Shown here one piece after another: positions 1 to 8,195 of a stretch of 64,000 nucleotides of DNA (positions within the stretch are counted from its first letter, which is position 1; each line of letters opens with the position of its first letter). The notes beneath the pieces are model-generated. The model was given only the letters and a program-made list of their open reading frames with translations. It searched no databases and was not told where the DNA came from. Position numbers and translations under genes: made by a program. The DNA is from JAWLHU01 sp041690255 (lineage in GTDB: Bacteria > Bacillota > Sulfobacillia > Symbiobacteriales > Symbiobacteriaceae). The stretch covers positions 186,001-250,000 of the forward strand of contig JAWLHU010000006.1 of the NCBI GenBank assembly GCA_041690255.1, read 5' to 3'.

Positions 1-600
1 GATGATGGCGAAGCCACGCTGCGCCGGTACCACCTCATCCAGCTCGGGAATGGCGATCTGTTTCTCCGAGAGGATCGAGATCAGGGCGTCCTGCACCTCG
101 GCGGCGGAGCGGGTCACCTCTTCGAAGCGGACGATCTTCCCCTGCTGCATACCCCGGAGGACCGGCGACTCGACCAGCGCCTTGCGGCTGGGCCCCTCGG
201 CGATCAGCAGGGCGTAGTTCCAGGAGTACTTGATCTGCTCCTCCGTCGTCCCGGCGGTGCCCTGAATGATCAGCTGCGACGTACCGGAGATGGCCGCGGA
301 GAGGTGCTCCGAGAGCCAGGACTTGGCCGTGCCCGGCTCGCCGGCCAGCAGGAGCGCCCGGTCGGAGGCCAGGGTGGCGATCGCCACCTGGACCAGCCGC
401 CGGTCCCCGATGAACTTCGGGGCGATGCTGACCCGCTGCCCCTCGTAGGAGAGGGGCTCCTTGCTGCCGATGATGAAACTCTCGACCATGCGGGGCGACA
501 GTTGCCAGCCCGGGGGCTTCGGCCAGCGGTCGTTGGCCTTCAGGGCGGCCAACTCCAGGGCGCAGCGGACCTCGGCGGGCTGGCGGATGACCTGGCTCAC
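1..600 (-). CDS. MoxR-type AAA+ ATPase, 3' part outside window
   Basis: Reading leftward from a GTG at 600, 200 codons stay open to the window edge, so only the N-terminal half is present. It has a Walker A motif GEPGTAKS and a Walker B-like RFEEVTR, the pattern of MoxR/RavA-type AAA+ proteins, which act as chaperone-like ATPases working with VWA-domain partners. Its GTG overlaps the TGA of the upstream DUF4132 gene by 4 nt (GTGA), so the two are probably translationally coupled. In Escherichia coli the yeh genes pair a MoxR ATPase with a DUF4132 protein, and the arrangement here is similar. Family assignment is firm; the substrate is unknown. Confidence 0.85.
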   Translation of the reverse strand, partial: MSQVIRQPAEVRCALELAALKANDRWPKPPGWQLSPRMVESFIIGSKEPLSYEGQRVSIAPKFIGDRRLVQVAIATLASDRALLLAGEPGTAKSWLSEHLSAAISGTSQLIIQGTAGTTEEQIKYSWNYALLIAEGPSRKALVESPVLRGMQQGKIVRFEEVTRSAAEVQDALISILSEKQIAIPELDEVVPAQRGFAII

Positions 601-3305
601 TTGCGGCTCCTCCTCTCGGCTTGGAGCAGATGACAGACCCGGGCCATGATCGTGGCGGTATCCGGGTCGGGGGCTGGGTAGGGGAAGGGATCGGGCAGCT
701 TCAGCTCCGGCAGGGCGACCGCTGCGCCGTCGGGCCCGGTGACACCGCCTGTGGCGAGGTGGATGCCGTACCCGCCCGCACGGGCGGCCTCGCCCTCTAC
801 GGAGGCGCCCAGGGCGATGGCCAGCTCCTGTCGCATGGTCATGACGGCGGGCGATGGCGGCAGGGTGACCCGATCGGCGGCGGCGGCGTAGGTGGCCAGG
901 TCGGCGTCCCGCAGGGCCTCGGACAGGAGCAGTGGGTCGATGGTGACAGGCGAGCCCCAGCCGCCCGGGCCGTAGAAGTGGAGCACCCCGATGGTCAGGA
1001 CCTCGGTCGCCTCCATGTAGGAGGCCCCGTCCGCATAGCCCAGCGAGACCTCGATCCTGCCGGGCAGGCGACGATAGAAGTCCGCCTCGTAGTCCGGGCG
1101 CCACCCTCTCCGCTTTAGTCGCTCCTTCAGCGCCCCATTCCTCACCTTTCGGCCCATCAACCAGCCGGGCTTCAGACCTTCACGCGGGTCGGGGGCCGGC
1201 GAGGGGTAGCGCTCGCGGAAGAGCTGCGGGAAGGGCTGGGCGATGCCGAGCTGCGCCAGGCGGGCCTGCCAGGCCTGGAGGTTCTCAAGCTGCAGCGGGT
1301 GGATCACCTGGAACCGTTCAACCAGATCGAGGTCGATGGGGGTGCCGTCCAGCCGGGCGAAATGGAGCAGCTCAACCGGTTCGGCCTCGCCGCTGATCCA
1401 GCAGCGCAGGAGCAGCCCCGGCAGCAGGGCCCGGCCGGCCGGGGTGGTCAGCACGGGGGCGAAGCTCTGCCGGTCCATCTCCTCGCCGAGGGCCATGGCC
1501 AGCTCCAGCCGGCGCTGGATCCGCTCCCACTGGTCCTTCAGTTGCTGATGCGCCTCGGTGATCTCGCTGTATGCCGCAGCCTGGCGGACGGCGGGGGGCA
1601 CTGACTTCAGCCGCTTGCCATCCTTGTGGACGATGATCGCCGCAGATTCGCTCGCGGCTAGATGAACCCTGTACTCCCCAATCGTCCAGGTTCGCTCCGC
1701 GCCGCCTGTCTCCTTCGCAAGCTGGGCCTCCATGGCCCACTCGAGCTGGGCGGTCTCGTCGAAGCCGGCGGTGACGGCCAGGGTGGAGAGCGCAGCCTCG
1801 ACCGTCCGCTGCTCACTGGCCTGCCGCTGGGCGCCGAACTGCTTCGCCTCCTTGGCGAAGCGGCGGAGGGCCAGGTAGCGCTGGAGGATATCGCCCTCGT
1901 CGGGCAGCAGGGCCAGGGCGATTACCGCCTTCTTCTGCCGCTTGAGGAAGCGGGCCTCCACATCGGCGGCGTTGCGGCCCAGGACGGCGTCCAGCAGGAA
2001 GAAGGCGTCGGCGTAGAGATGTCTGGCGTGGGGGTGCTTCTTCAACTTCGCCAGCCGCTTCTCTCCCATGGCGCTGACCGCCGCGATCACCGCTTCCCGG
2101 GCCGTGATCGACTCCTCCTCCTCGTCCTGGGGGGCCTGCGCATCCCAGAAGGGTTGCTTGGTGGTGCTGCCCCGGAGCCAGGTGACCAAGTCGGTCAGGC
2201 CCGGCCAGTCCAGGTACGACTCGACCAGCCGGCCCCAGCGAGGGGCGTAGAGGGCGACCAGCAGGAGCGTCTCAGGGTCGAATCCGGCCAGTTCGCCGGA
2301 CCGGGCGGGATCCGCCGGCGTAGGGCTGGAGAGGAGCCAGAGGGCCCGGACGGCCCAGCGGCTGGGGTGGCCCCAAAACTCGTCAGAACCGGGCTTGGGC
2401 GGCGGGGTCGCGACCAATTGCCGGCAGATGGCCGCGAGCTGATCGAAGCCCCGGAAGGCTTCATAGTCCAGAATGATCCGCCTGATCGCCTCGGGCATCT
2501 GGCCGGTGGCGTACCGCTGCAGATAGCCAGAGATGAGCTGGCGGATGAGCCCATCCCACCACTCCTTCCGCTCCGCCGGCAGGAACCAGTCGGACCGGCT
2601 GGCGGCTGCTCTGGGCAGGGCGAGGAGGAACGCCTCGGCCTCGGCCGGGCCCGCCTGTCCGCTCTGCAGCAGGGGCCGCGGCAGTACGGCGCAGAGGTGG
2701 TCTGCCTCGGCATAGGACGGGGCCTGGTGGTCGGGTCCGCAGGCAAGCAGGATCGGCGCCGCCTCCGCCAGCAGGGAGCGAATGGCCCCCGTCGCTTCGG
2801 GACGGTCCATTAGGCAGAGGGCCTCCATCGCCTTGGCGTGGACGTCGGACCGGCTCTGGCGATCCGCTCGCAGGTAAGCCTGCAGGTACTGCTCCAGGTG
2901 CTCTGCCGCTCCATCGGCCGGATGGGAGGCCACCCAGGCGCTCAGCATGAGCCGGGTGGCAATCGGCCGGCCCTGGACCAGCTTAACCAGGGAGTCCACC
3001 TGCTTTCGATAACCCTCTGGGTCAGTCAGCCAGTGTAGGGCCAGCTGGTCGCCCTGGGGGTAGCGGGACAGGAGCTTCGCCCGCTGCTCGGCGATCCAGT
3101 GGCGGGACTCGGCGAGTTCCTCGGGCCTCCAGTCGTAGGCGTAGGGTGACCGCCAGGGAGTGAGGCGGCCGTAGGAGACCACCTCCATGCGGGTGGTGAT
3201 CGTCTGGCGAAACTGGCACTCCGAATCGGCAATCCGGGTCAGCTCTTCGAGGAAGGCCTTCGCCTCTCCGCCGCCACCCAGCCTTGAGAGCAGTTGCTGC
3301 AGCAT
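597..3305 (-). CDS. DUF4132 (MolR/YehI-like) protein
   Basis: This is a large cytoplasmic protein of about 902 residues with no signal peptide or membrane segment. The last third carries the DUF4132 signature: a VIHPLQLENLQAWQ stretch followed by QPFPQLFRERY and a GRKVRNGALKERLKRRGW segment. The N-terminal two thirds are helical and HEAT-like. I prefer the ATG at 3305 because GGAGG lies 8 nt upstream; an ATG at 3320 has no ribosome site. The stop overlaps the start of the MoxR ATPase gene, which supports a joint complex. The molecular function of DUF4132 proteins is not established; a link to molybdate metabolism in E. coli (molR) was proposed but remains weak. Confidence 0.8.
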   Translation of the reverse strand: MLQQLLSRLGGGGEAKAFLEELTRIADSECQFRQTITTRMEVVSYGRLTPWRSPYAYDWRPEELAESRHWIAEQRAKLLSRYPQGDQLALHWLTDPEGYRKQVDSLVKLVQGRPIATRLMLSAWVASHPADGAAEHLEQYLQAYLRADRQSRSDVHAKAMEALCLMDRPEATGAIRSLLAEAAPILLACGPDHQAPSYAEADHLCAVLPRPLLQSGQAGPAEAEAFLLALPRAAASRSDWFLPAERKEWWDGLIRQLISGYLQRYATGQMPEAIRRIILDYEAFRGFDQLAAICRQLVATPPPKPGSDEFWGHPSRWAVRALWLLSSPTPADPARSGELAGFDPETLLLVALYAPRWGRLVESYLDWPGLTDLVTWLRGSTTKQPFWDAQAPQDEEEESITAREAVIAAVSAMGEKRLAKLKKHPHARHLYADAFFLLDAVLGRNAADVEARFLKRQKKAVIALALLPDEGDILQRYLALRRFAKEAKQFGAQRQASEQRTVEAALSTLAVTAGFDETAQLEWAMEAQLAKETGGAERTWTIGEYRVHLAASESAAIIVHKDGKRLKSVPPAVRQAAAYSEITEAHQQLKDQWERIQRRLELAMALGEEMDRQSFAPVLTTPAGRALLPGLLLRCWISGEAEPVELLHFARLDGTPIDLDLVERFQVIHPLQLENLQAWQARLAQLGIAQPFPQLFRERYPSPAPDPREGLKPGWLMGRKVRNGALKERLKRRGWRPDYEADFYRRLPGRIEVSLGYADGASYMEATEVLTIGVLHFYGPGGWGSPVTIDPLLLSEALRDADLATYAAAADRVTLPPSPAVMTMRQELAIALGASVEGEAARAGGYGIHLATGGVTGPDGAAVALPELKLPDPFPYPAPDPDTATIMARVCHLLQAERRSRK

Positions 3306-3390
3306 CCCCCAGTCCTCCATTCTGTTCGGTTGGTGTGCGTGGGGAAGATTTCGTATTTTCGTGGTTCATCTCCTCCTGGGGAGCGCAGAA

Positions 3391-3417
3391 ACCCGTGCCC
3401 GGGTGGCGGGCACGGGT
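3391..3417 (-). terminator. Hairpin terminator of the lysyl-oxidase-like gene
   Basis: A perfect 11-bp inverted repeat (ACCCGTGCCCG / CGGGCACGGGT) with a 5-nt loop lies just past the stop of the leftward gene at 3426. On the minus strand it is followed by TTTC. Confidence 0.7.
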
Positions 3418-3425
3418 GCTGACCT

Positions 3426-4532
3426 CTAGCGGAGCGCACGCACGGAGAGGCCGGGGGGGCAGGTGTAGATGGGCTTCGGGCGGCTGATATGCAGCCTGGT
3501 ACCGTCCCGGTGGGCGGTTGCGTCGTTGACCAGGAGGACGTCTACCGGGGCAAAGACCCGGTCCTCATCCATAAATGGGGCGGCCGGCAGTGTGACCGGC
3601 TGGCCGTTCAGGTAGGCGGTAGTGGAGCCGGGGATCAGCTCCAGGCGGCCCTGAGCGCTGTTGATCCCCACCGCTCTGCCCGTCCAGTCTACCCGGCCGC
3701 CGAGCTTTTCGGACAGCCGGACGTGGGCGAACGCAAGGCCATCCACCAGCCTGGCGGGATCCGGCACTGGTTTTCCGTCCAGCATCACCTGGATCTGGGT
3801 CGCGGTGACCACCCTGACCATGGTTCCGCCCTGGCTGAGTTCTATCCTGGCCCAGGCGGTGTTGTTCGCCCGGCTCTGATCATCGGCCTCGATATAGAGA
3901 TTGCCCGGGTCCGCCTCGATCACAAGGTAGTAGAGCCCGTCAGGGATGCCGGTCACATCGATCCACTGGTCGTAGAGATCGGCCTTGTAGATATCGACCC
4001 AACCGGGGCTGACGCCCATGGTGTGGGTTTTGCAGTTCCAGTAGGCCGAGGGCACTCGGGGGCCGGTGTACTCCGGCAGGGGCTCGTCGTCCACGAAGCA
4101 GTAAGAGATCTTGCCGTTCTGGGCCACGACCGGCCCGGTGGGGCTGCCGCTGCGGAGGGAGTAGGCGGCCACATCGCCGGCGTGCCAGTGCTCATGGTGC
4201 GGGTGGAAGATGATCGCCGAGACGGTCTCGCTGCGGAGCGTGGCGCCCTGGGCGTCGCGGATCTCCTGGACCGCCAGGGTGGAGCCGTCGGGCTTGACCT
4301 GGCCGCGCACGTGGAGCGGGCCGGACCCGACATTCGCCAACTTCGCCGTGAAGCGGAGCAGGTGGCGACCTTCTGCCGTAACCTCCATGCTGATATGGTC
4401 CGGCGGCAGGGCAGCAAGGTCCGGCAATTGTTCCTGAGCCTGGACGGGAGCAGCCGGCAGTGCAGCGACCAGGCCCAGCACCAGGGCTGCCTGGAGGAGC
4501 AGGGATGTGGCCCGCACGAGCATCCGTCTCAT
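3426..4532 (-). CDS. Secreted lysyl-oxidase-like protein with copper amine oxidase N-domain
   Basis: The 368-residue product begins with a signal peptide (about 1-32). Residues 40-235 match the lysyl oxidase fold: the copper-binding cluster FHPHHEHWH at 109-117 corresponds to the HxHWH of animal lysyl oxidases, and a GWVDIYKADLYDQWIDVTG segment matches the region that follows it in the family. The last third resembles the copper amine oxidase N-terminal domain found in many extracellular clostridial proteins. It probably oxidises lysine side chains or binds copper outside the cell. Start: ATG with AGGGGGGT 6 nt upstream. It is a single gene, with a terminator at 3391-3417. Whether the Lys-Tyr quinone cofactor forms cannot be told from the sequence. 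Confidence 0.78.
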   Translation of the reverse strand: MRRMLVRATSLLLQAALVLGLVAALPAAPVQAQEQLPDLAALPPDHISMEVTAEGRHLLRFTAKLANVGSGPLHVRGQVKPDGSTLAVQEIRDAQGATLRSETVSAIIFHPHHEHWHAGDVAAYSLRSGSPTGPVVAQNGKISYCFVDDEPLPEYTGPRVPSAYWNCKTHTMGVSPGWVDIYKADLYDQWIDVTGIPDGLYYLVIEADPGNLYIEADDQSRANNTAWARIELSQGGTMVRVVTATQIQVMLDGKPVPDPARLVDGLAFAHVRLSEKLGGRVDWTGRAVGINSAQGRLELIPGSTTAYLNGQPVTLPAAPFMDEDRVFAPVDVLLVNDATAHRDGTRLHISRPKPIYTCPPGLSVRALR

Positions 4533-4792
4533 CGATAGACCCCCCTATATGGAAGTTGTTTCCTGTAGTGTAGACGGATGAGACTCTGGCCTGGTTCAAT
4601 GCCGGGCATGAATACGCCGGCAGGAGAAGAGCCCTCCCACGATATGCACGCAGGAGGGCTGGATATGGCGATTTTTTCGGGTACGGCGATGGGAGGAGTC
4701 GCCGGGCCTCTCTGCGAACTTTCCGAACAGGGTCGGTCTCGGCGCGTCGATCATGGGGCCGCTCATCAGGCGGCCGGGAGAGGGAGAAAGGA

Positions 4793-5806
4793 ATGGGACT
4801 TGATCGAGAGTCCACCTGCGAGAGGGTTGCGGACTATGTGGAAGAGGCCGCTGACAAGATCGGTGCGTCCGCCGCTGCGACGATCATTGCACGGGGTGGC
4901 AAGACGGTACTGGAGCGTTACTGGGGTACGGATCATCACATGGCCGGCGCAAAGCCTGTGGGTGCTCAGTCCCGGTTTCACGTCTATTCGGTGCGCAAGA
5001 CCTACATCGGTCTTGCCGCGGCGATTGCTCTGCACGACGGCGATCTCCGCGGGCTGGATGATGAGATCGGCGCCTATCTTGAAGACCTGCCCGCAGAGGT
5101 CGTGGAGGGAACCACCATTCGGCACCTGGTAACCCGTTGCCATGGCCTGGAGCAGGTCGCAGGTACGGTGAGGCGAGCCTTTCCGCCAGGGGGTGAATGG
5201 CAGGGGTCGAACCTGGCCGTGGAGCTGCTTTGCGCCATCGTCCAGAGGACGACCGGCTGGACGATCCGAGAGCTGCTGTATGAGAGGGTCTTCCGCCCGG
5301 CCCAACTCACGGAGACTGACTGGGAAAGCGGACCTTCAGAGAGCCTCGTGTACGATGTGGCTGAAGTGGACTCTCCGCCGGCGCGGCGGTTTGGGAGACC
5401 AGATGGCACGGAGCGCAACCTCTATGTAAGTGCCCGGGACCTGACCAGGTGGGGGCAGCTGCACCTACGGCACGGGGAGTTGGCAGGGAGAAGGGTATTG
5501 CCCCGGGAGGTTTTCGAGTGGGTGACCAGCGTCCAGTCTCCGCCTTCGCTTCCCCGGGACAGGCCCCACCATGGCTTCTTCTGGTGGATCAACGACAACA
5601 AGGCGCCGCAGAGCGAACTGGGCGACAGGCTGCCGGCCTCCTCCTTCCAGGTGTTAGGAGCAAGCGGCTGCGCATGCCTGGTCATTCCTGAACGGCAGGC
5701 GGTGGCGGTCCGGATGTACAACCGCCTGGGGGGTCCCAAGGAGTACGACTACCTCACGGACATTCGGGCATTTGGTAATCTGGTGATGGACTCTCTTGAG
5801 GGGTAG
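4793..5806 (+). CDS. Serine hydrolase, beta-lactamase/PBP class C fold
   Basis: The 337-residue protein carries the SxxK motif as SVRK near residue 66, within HVYSVRKTYIGLAAA. The second motif, normally YxN, appears as GSN in WQGSNLAVELL. The third, normally HxG or KTG, is probably GASG near residue 294. This is the AmpC/esterase EstB family, whose members hydrolyse esters, D-amino-acid peptides or beta-lactams. No signal peptide is seen, so it is probably cytoplasmic. The ATG at 4793 has AGGGAG 7 nt upstream. It stands alone between divergent and convergent neighbours. The loss of the Tyr in YxN makes an antibiotic-resistance role unlikely. Confidence 0.72.
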   Translation: MGLDRESTCERVADYVEEAADKIGASAAATIIARGGKTVLERYWGTDHHMAGAKPVGAQSRFHVYSVRKTYIGLAAAIALHDGDLRGLDDEIGAYLEDLPAEVVEGTTIRHLVTRCHGLEQVAGTVRRAFPPGGEWQGSNLAVELLCAIVQRTTGWTIRELLYERVFRPAQLTETDWESGPSESLVYDVAEVDSPPARRFGRPDGTERNLYVSARDLTRWGQLHLRHGELAGRRVLPREVFEWVTSVQSPPSLPRDRPHHGFFWWINDNKAPQSELGDRLPASSFQVLGASGCACLVIPERQAVAVRMYNRLGGPKEYDYLTDIRAFGNLVMDSLEG

Positions 5807-5810
5807 ATAG

Positions 5811-5845
5811 GGCCCCCGTCCACGGGCGATCCGTGAACGGGGGCC
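5811..5845 (+). terminator. Hairpin between convergent genes
   Basis: GGCCCCCGT and ACGGGGGCC form a 9-bp stem just after the hydrolase stop. A second short palindrome (CCATTCG/CGAATGG, 5844-5865) follows directly, so both convergent genes may end here. Confidence 0.65.
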
Positions 5846-5866
5846 ATTCGTATGAATTCGAATGGA

Positions 5867-6649
5867 TCAGGCTTGCGCCTCGTTGTCGGGCTTCTGTTCG
5901 AACTTCCGCTCCTCAGGCTCCTGCTCCTCGGGTTTCTGTTCCTCAGGCTCCTGCTCTACGGGTTTCTGCTCCTCCGCCTTCCCTTCCGGTGCAGGGGGGG
6001 TGGTGCCCTTGTTGCCCTTGCTGGTCCCCTTGTCGCCATTGCCGGTCCCCTTGTTGCCGTTGCCGGCCGCCGCGGCCTTCTTCTTCCTCTCTGCCTTGTT
6101 CTTCTCGCCCTTGATGTGGTCGCTCTCCTCTATGCGGCCTCCTGCCACGCAGAAGACGAAGACCGATCCGACCTTCGGGTGGCGGTTGATGAAGTGCACG
6201 TCGACCACCTGGACGTACCCGACCCCCAGCGACCACTTCTTAGCGGCCAGGATCGGTCCGAAGTCGATGCTGATCTCCTTGCCGTCCGGTGACCACGAAA
6301 CCTTGGCCTGGCGCATGTCATTCTTGTCGTACTCCATGACGGGCCGGCACATGGCCGACTGATCCTTGTCGCTGTAGGTGACAACGACGGCACCAAACCG
6401 GGTGGACGGAAGACCGTTGAAGCGGGCCGCAAGGATCGCCTGACCCACGAAGGCGGGGTTGCCCTTTCCCAGTCCATTCGCGGAGAGGGCCATCTCCGCT
6501 GGGGTCTGACCCGCCCGGAGGCGGTAGTCATCGGTGACATCCACCTCCTGGAAGTTGTCCACGATCTTGTCGAAATCGGGCAGACCGGAGGCGGCAGCCT
6601 CAGCCAGGAGCCTTTGAATCACCTCGTCCGAATACCGAGACCTCCACAT
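5867..6649 (-). CDS. Hypothetical protein with charged low-complexity tail
   Basis: I do not recognise this 260-residue protein. Residues 1-170 look globular, with no signal peptide or membrane segment. From about 172 it becomes low complexity: a Lys/Ala-rich stretch, then Gly-Asn-Lys-Gly-Thr repeats, then alternating EEQKP/EQEPEE repeats up to the stop. Repetitive acidic/Pro tails of this kind are usually disordered. I chose the ATG at 6649 because GGAGGG lies 9 nt upstream; the reading frame is open 14 codons further. It is probably a single gene; no neighbour suggests its function. Confidence 0.6.
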   Translation of the reverse strand: MWRSRYSDEVIQRLLAEAAASGLPDFDKIVDNFQEVDVTDDYRLRAGQTPAEMALSANGLGKGNPAFVGQAILAARFNGLPSTRFGAVVVTYSDKDQSAMCRPVMEYDKNDMRQAKVSWSPDGKEISIDFGPILAAKKWSLGVGYVQVVDVHFINRHPKVGSVFVFCVAGGRIEESDHIKGEKNKAERKKKAAAAGNGNKGTGNGDKGTSKGNKGTTPPAPEGKAEEQKPVEQEPEEQKPEEQEPEERKFEQKPDNEAQA

Positions 6650-6736
6650 ACTTCGCACCCTCCTCAAGATGGACAGCGGCCGACATGTCACTGATACAAA
6701 TGATTCTGAACGTCCATGCCATTCTCCTGCATAACG

Positions 6737-7228
6737 TCAAAAAATATTTGTACGTGTGATGCCGTTGAGGGGGGGCGGGCAAGGGGAGGTGACACCCGGG
6801 GCAAGGGGAGGTGGCACCCAGGGCAAGGGGAGGTGGCACCCAGGGCATGGGGAGGTGACACCCAGGGCGGGGGGAGGTGACACCCAGGGCAAGGGGAGGT
6901 GACACCCAGGGCGAGGGGAGGTGACACCCCGGGCGAGGGGAGGTGGCACCCAGGGCGAGGGGAGGTGGCACCCAGGGCGAGGGGAGGTGGCACCCAGGGC
7001 GAGGGGAGGTGGCACCCAGGGCGAGAGGAGCCAGGTGAAGTAGGCGGCAAGCACCACCCCCATCGCAACCAGGAAGAGCCAGCCGGACCAGGTGAGGAGG
7101 AGGGCGAGCAGGAGATAGGTGAGGAGTGGGGCCCGATATGGGCACTTTGTCCCCAAAATGACCCAAGGGGAGACAGATCGCCCGAAAGAAGGAGCTGTCC
7201 GGTTCGGTGCACCTGCCCTGGAGGCCAT
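6737..7228 (-). CDS. Doubtful small membrane protein ending in the 22-bp repeats
   Basis: An open frame of 163 codons begins with 30 polar residues, continues into a strongly hydrophobic stretch (about residues 34-68, enough for one or two membrane helices), then runs into Pro/Gly/Leu-rich sequence encoded by the 22-bp tandem repeat. Because 22 is not a multiple of 3, the repeat is open in all three minus-strand frames, so the open frame there proves nothing. The ribosome site is weak (GAAGG). The hydrophobic part is the only positive sign. It may also be a decayed gene. Confidence 0.25.
   Translation of the reverse strand: MASRAGAPNRTAPSFGRSVSPWVILGTKCPYRAPLLTYLLLALLLTWSGWLFLVAMGVVLAAYFTWLLSPWVPPPLALGATSPRPGCHLPSPWVPPPLARGVTSPRPGCHLPLPWVSPPPALGVTSPCPGCHLPLPWVPPPLAPGVTSPCPPPLNGITRTNIF
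6777..7026. repeat. 22-bp tandem repeat, about 11 copies
   Basis: The unit GGGCAAGGGGAGGTGGCACC plus two bases (CA) recurs with an exact 22-bp period. Copies differ at a few positions: aa/at/gg/ga after GGGC, and gac/ggc before ACCC. The plus strand is purine rich and each unit contains GGGGAGGTG. There are no spacers, so it is not a CRISPR array. No promoter or coding signal explains it. Confidence 0.9.
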
Positions 7229-7240
7229 CAGCGCAGCCTT

Positions 7241-7260
7241 CGGTCACCTGACGGTGACCG
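7241..7260. repeat. Short perfect inverted repeat
   Basis: CGGTCACC and GGTGACCG are separated by 4 nt. The site lies in the roughly 600-bp gap between the 22-bp repeat and ykuK and could be an operator or hairpin. Nothing else in the gap up to 7370 is recognisable. Confidence 0.4.
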
Positions 7261-7374
7261 TTCACCGGGGAAATCCGGCATTTCGCCAGTCGTTCCTTGC
7301 CGGATTCGGCAACTGCGCGCTACGATACCCAGCAACTAGTCCGCCTTTAAAAAACGGTGAAGGGAGTGAGCACG

Positions 7375-7500
7375 ATGGAACGGGCGATCTGCCGCAATCT
7401 CGATACCAGGAGCCTGAAGCCACTGTATCACAGCGGTTTGTTCCTCGCGCCCACCTGCGCCGCACGCGGGCCATGCCCTGGCATGGCCAGACGATCCTGA
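7375..7500 (+). CDS. Candidate 41-codon leader ORF
   Basis: An ATG 8 nt after AGGGAG opens a 41-residue frame containing three Cys and several Arg, ending at TGA 7498-7500. A strong terminator-like hairpin follows at 7555-7597, before ykuK. This gives the layout of a leader peptide with an attenuator, but codon composition gives no further support and the peptide is not recognised. Confidence 0.35.
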   Translation: MERAICRNLDTRSLKPLYHSGLFLAPTCAARGPCPGMARRS

Positions 7501-7554
7501 CCCGCCCACTCTGAGGCAGCGATCCTCTGCAGTGGCGGCTCGGGTTCCAGCGTA

Positions 7555-7597
7555 CGGTGCCTGCCCGGTGATCCTGCCGGCAGCGCACCGCTTTTTT
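7555..7597 (+). terminator. Terminator-like hairpin in the leader of ykuK
   Basis: CGGTGC/GCACCG with inner CTGCC/GGCAG pairing is followed by six T residues. It ends about 35 nt before the ykuK start. It either ends transcription of the small upstream ORF or acts as an attenuator for the ykuK-hen1-pnkp genes. Confidence 0.7.
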
Positions 7598-7631
7598 ATT
7601 GCCCACGATCAGCCAAGGGAGTTGAGCAACG

Positions 7632-8159
7632 ATGACCGAGAATTGGGAGCAACGTGGCCGGCGGCTGGCCTTCGATGCCATGACCGCCGAGCTGACCGAT
7701 TGGATTCTGACCAACCAGGGGAGCTCGTTTCGACTCATCGTCGCGACCGACTCCCAGCCGAGCCTGCCGATCCGTTTTGAGACCGTGGTGATCCTGGTCA
7801 TGCCCGGGTTCGCCCGCTCCTACAACCGGCGGCTGGCCACCATGGGACCCATGGCTCTGGCGGAGCGAATGTGGACGGAAGCGGCCATGTCGCTCATGGT
7901 CGCCGACGCGCTCCAGCAAGACCTGGCAGGGCGTGGATTGAGACTTGAGCCAGGGGCCGTTGAGATCCACCTGGACGTAGGCGAGAACGGCGAGAGCCGG
8001 ACCGCCAAGCGACAGGCGATCGGCATGGTGACCGGAGCGGGTTTCCCGGTCAAGGTGAAGCCCGAGTCCTGGGCCGCCAGCCGGGTGGCCGACCGGCTGA
8101 CCAAGCAGGAGCGGAAGCGCCCGATCGTGCCGGTATACGAGCTGATCACGGCCATATAA
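7632..8159 (+). CDS. YkuK-family RNase H-like protein (DUF458)
   Basis: The 175-residue protein matches the YkuK/DUF458 family: an IVATDSQ strand near residue 37 (first acidic residue of an RNase H-like fold), the HLDVGENG segment near residue 112, and the C-terminal GFPVKVKPESWAASRVADR motif. Members are predicted RNase H-fold proteins common in spore formers; no reaction has been established. The ATG at 7632 has AGGGAG about 10 nt upstream. It is followed within about 40 nt by the RtcB remnant and the RNA repair pair, so a role in nucleic acid handling would fit, but this is inference. Confidence 0.8.
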   Translation: MTENWEQRGRRLAFDAMTAELTDWILTNQGSSFRLIVATDSQPSLPIRFETVVILVMPGFARSYNRRLATMGPMALAERMWTEAAMSLMVADALQQDLAGRGLRLEPGAVEIHLDVGENGESRTAKRQAIGMVTGAGFPVKVKPESWAASRVADRLTKQERKRPIVPVYELITAI

Positions 8160-8195
8160 GAGCAGATCCAACTTGACGAATGAGGTGTATCTGAC

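Noticed and set aside
1662..2813. Long open frames antisense to confirmed genes (such as this one opposite the DUF4132 gene)
   Set aside because: They arise from the high GC content and have antisense-type composition with no ribosome sites.
4793..5806. Antibiotic-resistance class C beta-lactamase
   Set aside because: There is no signal peptide, and the YxN motif has lost its Tyr; an esterase or peptidase role is more likely.
6777..7026. CRISPR array
   Set aside because: The repeats are directly abutting with no unique spacers, and no cas genes are nearby.
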